14,154 bases of DNA. It comes from an uncultured Thermoleophilia bacterium. Lineage in GTDB: Bacteria; Actinomycetota; Thermoleophilia; UBA2241. The notes beneath the pieces are model-generated. The model worked only from the letters and a program-made list of their open reading frames with translations. It made no database searches and was not told the DNA's origin. The position numbers were made by a program, and so were the translations under genes. Positions 5,671-12,714 of this stretch are shown here, one piece after another; the first letter of the stretch is position 1, and the number at the start of each line of letters is the position of its first letter. The DNA is taken from contig CAIWHY010000230.1 in assembly GCA_903912585.1 (NCBI GenBank), positions 1-14,154 of the forward strand, read 5' to 3'.

Positions 5671-7251
5671 GTGGACAGTCGGAGACACGCGCGGGTCGCG
5701 CCCCCGGTCGCCGTGGCCGCGCTCCTCCTCCTCCTCCTCCTCCTGCTGCTGCGTTCAGGGCCGGCGGCGGCGACCACTGTGGACTTCGCCTCCCAGGTAC
5801 GCGCCGCCGAGCTCCGCGCCGTCGCGCGCATGGCCGCGACTGAGCGTCATTCGAGGCCCGGCCGGTATGCGAAGTACACGGTCGGTCACGCATGGACGTA
5901 TACGACCGCCCAAGGCTGGGCCAGCGGCTACGTGTCCGGTGGGGTCTGGCTCATGTATCAGATGACCGCGGACGCCCGGTGGCGCCGTCGCGCGGCGGCG
6001 CGGCAGGCGGCCATCGGCGCGATGCCCATCACGTCGGACTCGCTCAACCTTGGCGCCCTCTTCTTCCCGAGCTACATACGTGGGTTCTCGCTCACCAGCG
6101 ACCAGCGCTTCCGCGAAAAGGCGGTAGAGGCCGCCCTCGCGGCTGCGGGTCGCTACGACCCGGTGGTCGGAGCGATGCGTTCGCGTGCGGGCGACGCCTT
6201 CAACGTGATCGTCGACAGCCTCGTCAAGTCGCAGCTGCTGTGGTGGGCCGCCGACCACGGCGGCCCGGCGACGCTGCGCGATATCGCCTACCGTCACGTC
6301 TGGACGACCGCCCGCGACTTCATGCGCGATGACGGGAGCACCTGGCACATCGTCTTCTACGACACTGCGACCGGGGCGGTGACGCTGAAGACGACCTCGG
6401 CCGGCTATGGTCTCGAGTCGATGTGGGCGCGCGGCCAGGCATGGGCCATCCTCGGCTTCGCGGCGGCCTATCGCGAGACGGGCGACGAGCTCTTCCTGCA
6501 GGCCGCCCGACGGGCGACCGATCGCTACCTCGCGGACCTGCCGGCCGACATGGTGCCGTACTGGGACTTCCGCGATCCCGCGATCCCCGCCGCCCCGCGG
6601 GACTCATCGGCGGCGGCCATTGCGGCTTCGGGGATGATCGACCTCGCCCTCTGCGAGCCCGACGCGCCGAACCGTGCGCGGTACGCCGCCGCGGCGCGCA
6701 GCACTCTCGCATCCCTGATGTCGCCCGCCTACGCCTCGCTGGGCGCCAATCCGGCGCTGCTGCTCCACGGCACCTACTCGAGCCAAGCCGCGATCAGCGA
6801 TCGGGGGCTCGCCTTCGGGGACGCCTTCTTCCTGGAGGCGCTGGTGCGCCTGCGCCGCCTCCGGCCGCAAGGGCTGATGCTGCGCGTGGCGCGAGCGCAG
6901 GCAAGCGCCGGGGAGGCCTCGCTGGCCGTGGACAGACGCCTGGACACCGCCTGGACCGCACGGGGCGCGCAGTGGCTCGAGCTCGACCTGGGAGTCGCCT
7001 GCAGCGTTGGCGCCTTCCGCGCGGCGCTGCTGCTCGGCGACGATCGCGCCGCCCGCCTGCGGGTGGTGACGTCCAGCGACCATCGTCACTGGGCGCGCGC
7101 CGTCACTACGATGGCCAGCGGCCAGACCCCCGGCTACGAGACCTTCGGCTTCGTGCCGCGCGTGGCCCGCTACGTGCGCGTGTTCCTCGACGGCACGACC
7201 GCGGATTCGGTGGATTCCGTCGCGGAGGCGCGGCTCTTCACGTCGTCCTGA
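5671..7251 (+). CDS. Secreted GH88-family (unsaturated glucuronyl hydrolase-like) protein with C-terminal discoidin-type domain
   Basis: 526 aa. The N-terminus is basic, then ten consecutive leucines (18-27) and P-A-A-A form a signal peptide or anchor. Residues about 45-398 resemble GH88 alpha/alpha-barrel hydrolases, which cleave unsaturated uronic acids from lyase-generated oligosaccharides: I-V-D182-S, W-H226, M-W252-A-R254-G-Q-A-W258, V-P-Y-W298-D-F and D311-S-S-A-A-A-I-A-A-S-G. D182 aligns with catalytic D149 of Bacillus UGL. The other acidic residue, D88 in H-H-D-I-G-F, aligns with N126 (S-L-N-L-G), and H87 and Q211 are also replaced. Residues about 403-526 look like an F5/8-type C carbohydrate-binding domain (W-L-E-L-D-L-G). 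The GTG start has an AAGGGA site. It interrupts a purine-gene region and is unrelated to its neighbours, so acquisition is plausible. Alternatively it is a divergent subgroup with another substrate. Confidence 0.8.
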   Translation: MDSRRHARVAPPVAVAALLLLLLLLLLRSGPAAATTVDFASQVRAAELRAVARMAATERHSRPGRYAKYTVGHAWTYTTAQGWASGYVSGGVWLMYQMTADARWRRRAAARQAAIGAMPITSDSLNLGALFFPSYIRGFSLTSDQRFREKAVEAALAAAGRYDPVVGAMRSRAGDAFNVIVDSLVKSQLLWWAADHGGPATLRDIAYRHVWTTARDFMRDDGSTWHIVFYDTATGAVTLKTTSAGYGLESMWARGQAWAILGFAAAYRETGDELFLQAARRATDRYLADLPADMVPYWDFRDPAIPAAPRDSSAAAIAASGMIDLALCEPDAPNRARYAAAARSTLASLMSPAYASLGANPALLLHGTYSSQAAISDRGLAFGDAFFLEALVRLRRLRPQGLMLRVARAQASAGEASLAVDRRLDTAWTARGAQWLELDLGVACSVGAFRAALLLGDDRAARLRVVTSSDHRHWARAVTTMASGQTPGYETFGFVPRVARYVRVFLDGTTADSVDSVAEARLFTSS

Positions 7252-7279
7252 CGGGTCCGCCCTCCGCGTGCGCCTCCCG

Positions 7280-8578
7280 CTACACGGCCCCGCCGCGCCC
7301 GATGCTGCGCGGCAGGATGATCGTCTCCTCGCGGCCGGGGCCGACGGCGATGAACTTCACGCGCGTCTTGGTGAACTCGGCGATGAACTGGACGTAGTCG
7401 CGCGCCGCCTGCGGCAGGTCCTGCCAGGTGTCGCACTCGCGGATGTTCTCGCTCCAGCCCGGAAGTTCCTCGAAGATCGGCTTGGCGTGGTGGAAGTCCG
7501 TCTGCAGCAGCGGGAACTCGTCGAGCACGCGGCGGCCGGCCTTGTACCGCGTGCAGACCTTGACGGCCGGCATGCCGGAGAGCACGTCGAGCTTGGTGAT
7601 CGCGAGGTGGGTGATGCCGCTGAGGCGTACGGCGTACTTGAGGGCCACCAGGTCCAGCCAGCCGCAGCGGCGCTGGCGGCCGGTGGTGGTGCCGAACTCG
7701 TGACCGATCTCGCACATCGCGATGCCGGTCTCGTCGAACAGCTCGGTGGGGAACGGGCCCTCGCCGACGCGCGTGCTGTAGGCCTTGGCGACGCCGATCA
7801 CGTGGTCGATGCGCGTGGGACCGACGCCGATGCCGGTGCAGGCGGCGCCGGAGATCGGGTTGCTGCTCGTGACGAAGGGGTACGTGCCGAAGTCGATATC
7901 GAGCAGTGCGCCCTGGGCGCCCTCGAAGAGCACGTGCTTGTCCTGGTCGAGGGCGGTGTTCACCAGCAGGCTGGCGTCGCAGATGAAGGGCTCGAAGCGC
8001 TCGCGGTAGCTCAGCAGCTCGTCGGTGACCTGGTCCGGGTCGAGCACGCCGATGTCGTAGCGCTGCAGCAGGAAGTTCTTCTCCTGCAGCGCCGTGCGGA
8101 TCTTGCGGCGCAGGATCTTGGCGTCGAGCAGGTCCTGGACGCGGATGCCGATGCGCGTGTACTTGTCCACGTAGCAGGGCCCGATGCCGCGCCCGGTGGT
8201 CCCGATCTTGTACTTGCCGAGCTGCTGCTCGTTGGCGCCGTCGAGGAGCAGGTGGTACGGCATGATCAGGTGGGCGTTGCCGCTCACGCGCAGGTTCTCG
8301 CCGCTGATGCCGCGCACGCGCAGCGCCTCGAGCTCGCCGAACATGATGTGCGGGTCGATCACGACGCCGTTGCCGATGACGCAGGTCTTGGCCTCGTAGA
8401 GGATGCCCGACGGGATGAGGTGGAGCTTGAACTCCTCGCCGTCGCGCACGATCGTGTGGCCGGCGTTGTTGCCGCCCTGGAAGCGCGCGACCACGTCGGC
8501 CTTCTCCGCCAGCAGGTCGGTGATCTTGCCTTTGCCCTCGTCGCCCCACTGGGCGCCGACAACGACTGTCCCTGGCAT
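7280..8578 (-). CDS. purA: Adenylosuccinate synthetase
   Basis: 432 aa, the usual bacterial length. It forms adenylosuccinate from IMP, aspartate and GTP, the first committed step to AMP; purB completes it. Seen: the P-loop-like G-D13-E-G-K-G-K (12-18), G-G-N-N-A-G-H41-T, I-G-T-T-G-R-G-I-G-P, L-F-E-G-A-Q-G-A-L-L-D-I-D-F-G-T-Y-P, the substrate loop T-T-G-R-Q-R-R-C-G-W-L-D, and the guanine-binding T-K-L-D-V-L-S-G. D13 and H41 match the catalytic pair of the E. coli enzyme. A GGAAGGGG site lies upstream of the ATG at slightly long spacing. It is third in the minus-strand group FAD protein, 76-aa membrane protein, purA, with 50 bp before it. It converges on the GH88 gene with 28 bp between stops and no clear terminator. 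Confidence 0.98.
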   Translation of the reverse strand: MPGTVVVGAQWGDEGKGKITDLLAEKADVVARFQGGNNAGHTIVRDGEEFKLHLIPSGILYEAKTCVIGNGVVIDPHIMFGELEALRVRGISGENLRVSGNAHLIMPYHLLLDGANEQQLGKYKIGTTGRGIGPCYVDKYTRIGIRVQDLLDAKILRRKIRTALQEKNFLLQRYDIGVLDPDQVTDELLSYRERFEPFICDASLLVNTALDQDKHVLFEGAQGALLDIDFGTYPFVTSSNPISGAACTGIGVGPTRIDHVIGVAKAYSTRVGEGPFPTELFDETGIAMCEIGHEFGTTTGRQRRCGWLDLVALKYAVRLSGITHLAITKLDVLSGMPAVKVCTRYKAGRRVLDEFPLLQTDFHHAKPIFEELPGWSENIRECDTWQDLPQAARDYVQFIAEFTKTRVKFIAVGPGREETIILPRSIGRGGAV

Positions 8579-8628
8579 AGCCTGGACCCCTTCCCGTTAG
8601 CTCATTGTTCTCGGCGCCGGCCCGCCCA

Positions 8629-8859
8629 TCAGGCGAGCCGTGTGACGGCCAGCACGACGAGCACTGCGCAGATGACGAAGTAGATGGCCGCCGCCGCTCG
8701 GTTGCCGAGCTGGATCTGGCGGACGCCGCCGATGGCGAGGCTGGCGATGACCAGCCCTATGCCGACGGCGCTCACCGACGACTTCCACGTGACCGCGATG
8801 ATGGCTATGCCGGCGGCGGCCGCGGCCAACTGGACCACCATGAGCGCTCCTGGCGTCAC
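8629..8859 (-). CDS. 76-aa small integral membrane protein, unknown function
   Basis: Two or three hydrophobic helices are visible (about 5-24, 30-46 and 57-74), separated by the short polar turns W-K-S-S and R-Q-I-Q-L-G-N-R. No conserved catalytic residues are apparent and I do not recognise a family. The GTG start overlaps the TGA of the upstream FAD-protein gene (GTGA), and a GGACGGAG ribosome site sits within that gene, so expression is probably coupled. An in-frame ATG at residue 7 is an alternative start. The overlap suggests it works with, or is made alongside, the FAD protein. Confidence 0.75.
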   Translation of the reverse strand: MTPGALMVVQLAAAAAGIAIIAVTWKSSVSAVGIGLVIASLAIGGVRQIQLGNRAAAAIYFVICAVLVVLAVTRLA

Positions 8860-10274
8860 GCTCCGTCCTTCATGCCGCTGCCGTTCAGGATGCTCCGTGC
8901 GGCGATGACGCCGGCGGCCGAGGCCTGTACCAGGCCGCGCGTGATGCCGGCGCCGTCGCCGACGGCGTACAGGTTCCTGACCGGCGTCTGCAGGCCGGCG
9001 TCGAGCTCGGGTCGAGCCGAGTAGAACTTGACCTCGACCCCGTACAGCAGCGTATCGCGCCCGTTGACGCCGGGCGCCAGGTTGTCCATCACCTCGAGCA
9101 TCTCGAGGATGTCGCGCAGGTGGCGGTAGGGCAGCACGAACGCCAGGTCGCCGGCGGTCGCGCCCTTGAGCGTGGGCTGCACCGTGCCGCGGCGGATGCG
9201 CTCCATCGTGCTGCGGTGGCCCTGCTGCAGGTCGCCGAGCCGCTGCACGATGATGTCCTCGCCGAGCAGGTTGGCGAGGCGGGCGATGCTCTTGCCGTAG
9301 GCGATCGGGTCGTCGAACGGCTCGGTGAAGTCGGTGCTCACGAGCAGGGCGAAGTTGGTCTTGTCGGTCTTGGCGGCGGCGTAGCTGTGGCCGTTGACCG
9401 TGACGACGTCGCCGTAGTTCTCGAGCGAGACCTCGCCGTAAGGGTTCATGCAGAAGGTGCGCACCGGGTCGTCAAAGCTCGGCGTGTAGTAGATGAGCTT
9501 GCTCTCGTAGAGCGCGTCGGTCAGCGGCTCCATGATCGCCGCCGGGGTCTCGACGCGCACGCCTATGTCCACGGGGTTCGTGCGCAGCTTGATGCGCAGG
9601 CGTTTGCACTCGTCCACCAGCCAGGAGGCGCCCTCGCGCCCGGGCGCGACGATCACGGCCTCCGCCTCGAGCCGGGTGCCGTCGGCGAGCAGGACGCCGG
9701 TGGCTCGCAGTTCGCTCTCGCCGGCGTGCTTCTCGGTGAGGATGCGCTCGACCATCACGCCGGTGCGTACGGTGACGCGCTCCTCAAGCTCCTCACGCAT
9801 GCGCGTGAGGATGTCGTAGGAGCGCTCGGTGCCCATGTGGCGCACCGGCGCCGCGACCAGCGTCATCCCGTGCAGCAGCGCCTGGCGGCGGATCTTGTCG
9901 GCCTTCTTGCCGCCGCCGTGCACCTCGCTGGTGGCGCCGTACTCGCACCAGATGCCGTCGACGTACTCGATGAGCTCGCGCAGACGCTCCTTGGGCACGA
10001 AGTTGTCGAGCCAGCCGCCGACCTCGGTGGTGAGCGTGAGCTTGCCGTCGCTGAAGGCGCCGGCGCCGCCCCAGCCGCAGGTGATGTCGCAGGGTTCGCA
10101 GCCGGAGCACACGCCGGTCTTGCGCGCCGGACAGGCGCGGCGGCCGATGTCCGGGCCGCGCTCCACGAGGCCGACGCTGAGGCCGTTGTGGCGCACGAGC
10201 TCGAGTGCGGCGAAGATGCCGGCAGGGCCGGCGCCGACGACGAGCACATCGAAGTGTGTACGTGCAGCATCCAT
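8856..10274 (-). CDS. FAD-dependent dehydrogenase/oxidoreductase of the COG2509 type
   Basis: 472 aa. The N-terminal Rossmann motif is V-L-V-V-G14-A-G16-P-A-G19, followed by the acidic V-E38-R-G end of strand 2. A five-cysteine cluster follows (C48, C56, C59, C62, C66, within C-P-A-R-K and C-D-I-T-C-G-W-G-G-A-G-A-F-S-D-G-K-L-T-L). The C-terminus has a second FAD motif, N-L-Y-A-V-G-D-G-A-G-I-T-R-G-L-V-Q-A. This combination is typical of the uncharacterised COG2509 flavoproteins; the reaction is unknown. The cysteines could bind metal or an Fe-S cluster (inference). The ATG at 10274 was chosen because the nucleotide-fold motif starts at residue 9. The open frame runs further upstream but crosses the promoter. 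There is no obvious Shine-Dalgarno. Overlaps the next gene by 4 bp. Confidence 0.88.
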   Translation of the reverse strand: MDAARTHFDVLVVGAGPAGIFAALELVRHNGLSVGLVERGPDIGRRACPARKTGVCSGCEPCDITCGWGGAGAFSDGKLTLTTEVGGWLDNFVPKERLRELIEYVDGIWCEYGATSEVHGGGKKADKIRRQALLHGMTLVAAPVRHMGTERSYDILTRMREELEERVTVRTGVMVERILTEKHAGESELRATGVLLADGTRLEAEAVIVAPGREGASWLVDECKRLRIKLRTNPVDIGVRVETPAAIMEPLTDALYESKLIYYTPSFDDPVRTFCMNPYGEVSLENYGDVVTVNGHSYAAAKTDKTNFALLVSTDFTEPFDDPIAYGKSIARLANLLGEDIIVQRLGDLQQGHRSTMERIRRGTVQPTLKGATAGDLAFVLPYRHLRDILEMLEVMDNLAPGVNGRDTLLYGVEVKFYSARPELDAGLQTPVRNLYAVGDGAGITRGLVQASAAGVIAARSILNGSGMKDGA

Positions 10275-10328
10275 AGAAGACTGAGGGGGGAGGTCGCGAA
10301 AAGGGCAGAAGGTAGTTCCCTTTACGGG

Positions 10329-10357
10329 ATGATACCGGGGCGGCGAACTCCTGACAA
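10329..10357 (-). promoter_or_regulatory. Sigma-70-type promoter of the FAD protein-membrane protein-purA group
   Basis: On the minus strand, TTGTCA (10357-10352) and TATCAT (10334-10329) each match five of six consensus bases with the ideal 17-bp spacer. Transcription would start near 10322, leaving a leader of about 48 nt before the ATG at 10274. It is the best promoter match in the window and rules out starts further upstream in the same frame. Confidence 0.65.
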
Positions 10358-10452
10358 ACGTCGGGCGTCTCAAAGGGGACGACGCGACGCGGGTCGAGAG
10401 ACCGAGTGTCGGCAGTACGAGGGTGCCGGGATCCGAGGAGACGGGGGAGAGC

Positions 10453-11247
10453 ATGGGCAGCAGAAGGCTGGCGGCAGTGGCATGCGGAGCGGCGGTCGTG
10501 CTTGCCGCGGGGCTGACCCTCGTCGCCTGCGGCGGCTCGGGCAGCTCTGCGTCTCCTGCGCAGAACTTCGGCATGAGCGCCGGCTGGGTGGACACCAACG
10601 GCACCGAGAAGACGGTCGTGAGGAGTGTGTCCATCCGGGCCGGCGGCGAGGCCTACATCGTCGAGTCCGACAACCCGACCACCGGCTATCAATGGCATTT
10701 CGCGGTGCCGCCCGGCGTCAGCCAGGTCAGCAGCGAGTTCTCGGGCCCCAGCCCATCGGCGTCGCCGCTCGTCGGCGCCGGCGGCACGCGCACGATCACG
10801 TTCAGGGTCCAGCAGCCCGGCACGTACACGGTCGTCGGCACGTACGCGCGTCCATGGGAATCGAAGCAGCCGGCCAAGACCGTGCGCTTGCACATCTACG
10901 CCAACCCGGCGTCGTGGCCGGCTCCGGGAATCGTGTTCACGGAGAAGGACAGCCCCGGCGCGCTGGGCACCGACGTCGGCAGCACCTTCGTCGTCGATCT
11001 CATCGAAAACCCGTCCACCGGCTACACATGGACGATGAAGCTCGGGCCGGGACTCACTCTGCTCCACGACCAGGTCGTCACGCCGGTCCAGGGGAGCCCG
11101 GCGATGGCGGGCGTGCCCGGGCAGCATCTCTGGTTCATCAAGGTCGAGAAGGCCGGGACGACGGCCGTCACCGGCATCTACGCGCTGCCGGCCGACGCGG
11201 CGACCAAGAACGCCGCCGATTTCTCCCTGACGGTCACCGCCAAGTAG
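10453..11247 (+). CDS. Lipoprotein with two chagasin-type (I42) protease-inhibitor domains
   Basis: 264 aa. The signal peptide ends in a lipobox L-V-A-C26 followed by Gly/Ser linkers, so it is probably attached to the outer face of the membrane. Domain 1 (about 45-150) has all three chagasin inhibitory-loop motifs: N74-P-T-T-G-Y79, a G-A-G-G turn (108-111) and R133-P-W135. Domain 2 (about 158-264) keeps N187-P-S-T-G-Y191 and a G-Q-H-L-W segment, but the R-P-W loop is replaced by Y-A-L-P. Chagasin-family proteins inhibit papain-type cysteine proteases by inserting these loops into the active site. No such protease is encoded nearby. The ATG at 10453 follows GGGGGAG; an ATG 30 bp upstream in frame lacks a comparable site and would put extra acidic residues before the signal. 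It is divergent from the FAD gene. Confidence 0.88.
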   Translation: MGSRRLAAVACGAAVVLAAGLTLVACGGSGSSASPAQNFGMSAGWVDTNGTEKTVVRSVSIRAGGEAYIVESDNPTTGYQWHFAVPPGVSQVSSEFSGPSPSASPLVGAGGTRTITFRVQQPGTYTVVGTYARPWESKQPAKTVRLHIYANPASWPAPGIVFTEKDSPGALGTDVGSTFVVDLIENPSTGYTWTMKLGPGLTLLHDQVVTPVQGSPAMAGVPGQHLWFIKVEKAGTTAVTGIYALPADAATKNAADFSLTVTAK

Positions 11248-11280
11248 CTGCAGCTGCGGGCGTCGATCGCGGTGGCGTGG

Positions 11281-11315
11281 CCGCCGGCCGTGTTGGCGTC
11301 GGTGCCGGCCGGCGG
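11281..11315 (+). terminator. GC-rich hairpin after the chagasin lipoprotein gene
   Basis: CCGCCGGCC (11281-11289) and GGCCGGCGG (11307-11315) are a perfect 9-bp inverted repeat with a 17-nt loop, starting 33 bp after the stop codon. No U tract follows, so this is at best a non-canonical terminator. It ends 33 bp before the nitroreductase start. Confidence 0.4.
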
Positions 11316-11348
11316 ATACGCTGGGCGCCGGCGACTCACGAGGTGACC

Positions 11349-11852
11349 ATGGACGACCCGGTGCTCAGCCGGCGCAGCATCCGCAGGTACACGAGCGAGC
11401 CGGTGCCCGACGAGGTCGTGGACCGGCTCCTGCGCGCCGCCATGGCGGCGCCGTCGGCCGGCAACCAGCAGCCGTGGCAGTTCGTCGTCATCCGCGACCG
11501 CGCCACGCTGACCGCGATCACCGAGGTGCACCCGTACTCGAAGATGCTGCCGGAGGCGCCGCTCGCCGTCGTCGTCTGCGGCGACGCGCAGGGCTGCAAG
11601 TGGCCGCAGATGTGGGAACAGGACTGCGCCGCGGCCACCGAGAACCTGCTCGTCGAGGCAGAGTTGCTCGGCCTCGGGGCCGTGTGGCTCGGCGTCCACC
11701 CGCTCGAGGAGCGCGTCTCCGGCATCCGCCGGCTGCTCGGCATGCCGGACTCCGTCGTCCCGTTCGCCGTCGTCCCGGTCGGGCACCCGGCCGAGCGCAA
11801 GCCGCCGGCCGACCGCTACGACGCGGCGCGCGTGCACGACGAGCGCTGGTAG
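11349..11852 (+). CDS. Nitroreductase-family FMN-dependent oxidoreductase
   Basis: 167 aa, at the short end for the family. The N-terminal FMN phosphate-binding signature R-R-S-I-R-R-Y (8-14) and A-P-S-A-G-N-Q-Q-P-W-Q-F (34-45) are clear. The dimer-core helix A-A-A-T-E-N-L-L-V-E-A (94-104) and G-L-G-A-V-W-L-G (108-115) are also present, with a basic C-terminal A-E-R-K-P-P. Such enzymes are homodimers that use NAD(P)H to reduce nitro compounds, quinones or flavins; the substrate cannot be read from sequence. The ATG is preceded by GAGGTG. It lies 101 bp after the lipoprotein gene. The open frame extends far upstream antisense to the FAD gene, but only this last part shows family motifs. C83 and C93 flank a K-W-P-Q-M-W-E segment. 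Confidence 0.92.
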   Translation: MDDPVLSRRSIRRYTSEPVPDEVVDRLLRAAMAAPSAGNQQPWQFVVIRDRATLTAITEVHPYSKMLPEAPLAVVVCGDAQGCKWPQMWEQDCAAATENLLVEAELLGLGAVWLGVHPLEERVSGIRRLLGMPDSVVPFAVVPVGHPAERKPPADRYDAARVHDERW

Positions 11853-11866
11853 CGGCGCACCGTCGG

Positions 11867-11880
11867 CTCGCGTTCGCGAG
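11867..11880 (+). terminator. Short hairpin after the nitroreductase gene
   Basis: CTCGC-GTTC-GCGAG (11867-11880) is a compact 5-bp hairpin 14 bp after the stop codon. There is no U tract. A further GCCCGGC/GCCGGGC inverted repeat (11916-11922 with 11939-11945) follows. Termination between nitroreductase and the redox cluster is plausible but unproven. Confidence 0.3.
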
Positions 11881-11943
11881 GCGCGGGCGCTGCTCGTGCG
11901 GTGCGGCGACGCCGCGCCCGGCTGCGCTCTGCCGCCCGGCCGG

Positions 11944-11975
11944 GCTGCGCCGCCCCGTTGTGCTGCGCCGCCCCG
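11944..11975. repeat. 14-bp direct repeat, 18-bp period
   Basis: GCTGCGCCGCCCCG occurs at 11944-11957 and 11962-11975. It lies in the 276-bp gap between nitroreductase and the first Rieske gene, which contains no convincing coding frame. Probably low-complexity GC-rich duplication. Confidence 0.6.
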
Positions 11976-12022
11976 CCGGCGCCAGCAGTTTGCCTCCCTG
12001 CGAGCCCGGGTACTTCCGCAGC

Positions 12023-12106
12023 GACCCGTGACGCGGCGGGCGCCGCCCTGCGGCCCGGCGCCGCAGAGACAGGCTCCGCCCCACGGGTCACCAATGCCGT
12101 TCGGCA
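12023..12106 (+). promoter_or_regulatory. Possible structured leader of the Rieske-FTR-SOD gene cluster
   Basis: GACCCGTG (12023-12030) pairs exactly with CACGGGTC (12082-12089). Enclosed are two adjacent hairpins: GGCGG/CCGCC (12035-12047, 3-nt loop) and CTGCGGC/GCCGCAG (12048-12066, 5-nt loop), giving a possible three-way junction with a single-stranded segment 12067-12081. Another short hairpin, TGCC-GTTC-GGCA (12095-12106), ends just before the ribosome site AGGAAGGGG (12114-12122). The nesting of three perfect stems suggests an RNA element or operator, though high GC raises chance pairing. No known riboswitch consensus was recognised. Confidence 0.35.
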
Positions 12107-12128
12107 AGCCATGAGGAAGGGGTGGCCA

Positions 12129-12449
12129 GTGTCCGGACCTCGATGGGTCCCCACCATCGACGACGCCAAGGTACGCGACGGCGCCTGCGTGCCCGTGTAC
12201 CCGAAGGGCGTCGGCGTCCTGCTCGTGCGCGTCGACGGCAAGTTGCACGCCGTCGCCAACAAGTGCGTCCACATGGCGTGCCCGCTCGAGGGCGGCAAGC
12301 TCGAGGGCGCGACGCTCACCTGCCCGTGCCACGACTGGCGCTTTGACGTGCGCTCGGGCGAGTTCCTCGACGCGCCCGAACTCAGGATCGCGACGTTCGC
12401 GACCAAGGTCGAGGACGGCAAGGTCCTCGTCGAGCTCAAGGGGGCGTGA
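12129..12449 (+). CDS. Rieske-type [2Fe-2S] ferredoxin
   Basis: 106 aa, a stand-alone soluble Rieske protein. The cluster-binding motif is K-C46-V-H48-M-A-C...T-C65-P-C-H68-D-W, with two Cys and two His ligands and 16 residues between H48 and C65. No signal peptide or membrane anchor is seen, so it is cytoplasmic. Such proteins usually pass single electrons to oxygenases or reductases. The GTG at 12129 is chosen because AGGAAGGGG lies at proper spacing; an in-frame ATG 17 nt upstream overlaps that site and lacks its own. The next gene starts 1 bp after its stop, so it belongs to a tight cluster. With FTR two genes downstream, it could be the electron donor to FTR (inference). Confidence 0.92.
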   Translation: MSGPRWVPTIDDAKVRDGACVPVYPKGVGVLLVRVDGKLHAVANKCVHMACPLEGGKLEGATLTCPCHDWRFDVRSGEFLDAPELRIATFATKVEDGKVLVELKGA

Positions 12450-12450
12450 C

Positions 12451-12711
12451 ATGGCGGACGAAGTCACCGTGTACGCGCTCAGCACCTGCCCGTGGTGCCG
12501 CAAGACCAAGCAATGGTTCGCGGACAGCAAGATCGAGTTCGAGGCCATCGACGTGGACACGCTCCCGGATAGCCAGCAGGACGAGGTCGCCGACAAGGCC
12601 TACGCGCTCAGCGGCGGCCGCCGGTTCCCCGTCGTGGTCATCAACGGCGAGGTGATCGTGGGCTTCAACCCCGAGAAGTTCCTCGAGCACCTGCAAGGCG
12701 CGGGGTGGTGA
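12451..12711 (+). CDS. Glutaredoxin-like protein (redoxin)
   Basis: 86 aa with a thioredoxin fold. It has the dithiol active site S-T-C13-P-W-C16, the cis-proline in R-F-P60-V-V-V and the terminal G-F (71-72) of the glutaredoxin/NrdH group. The usual T-V-P before cis-Pro is replaced by R-R-F-P, and the helix between (D-T-L-P-D-S-Q-Q-D-E) is acidic. Family members reduce protein disulfides or ribonucleotide reductase. The ATG is 1 bp after the Rieske stop and preceded by AAGGGGG; the FTR gene starts 3 bp later. Placement suggests it takes electrons from FTR in place of thioredoxin (inference). Its natural target is unknown. Confidence 0.93.
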   Translation: MADEVTVYALSTCPWCRKTKQWFADSKIEFEAIDVDTLPDSQQDEVADKAYALSGGRRFPVVVINGEVIVGFNPEKFLEHLQGAGW

Positions 12712-12714
12712 GCG

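Noticed and set aside
9120..11348. Very long plus-strand open frame upstream of the nitroreductase
   Set aside because: It is antisense to the FAD protein and out of frame with the lipoprotein; low-complexity composition with no motifs. Only the part from 11349 is a real protein.
11901..12128. N-terminal extension of the first Rieske protein
   Set aside because: The extension runs through repeat- and hairpin-rich DNA with Ala/Arg/Pro-rich translation; the GTG at 12129 has a good ribosome site and gives a normal Rieske ferredoxin length.
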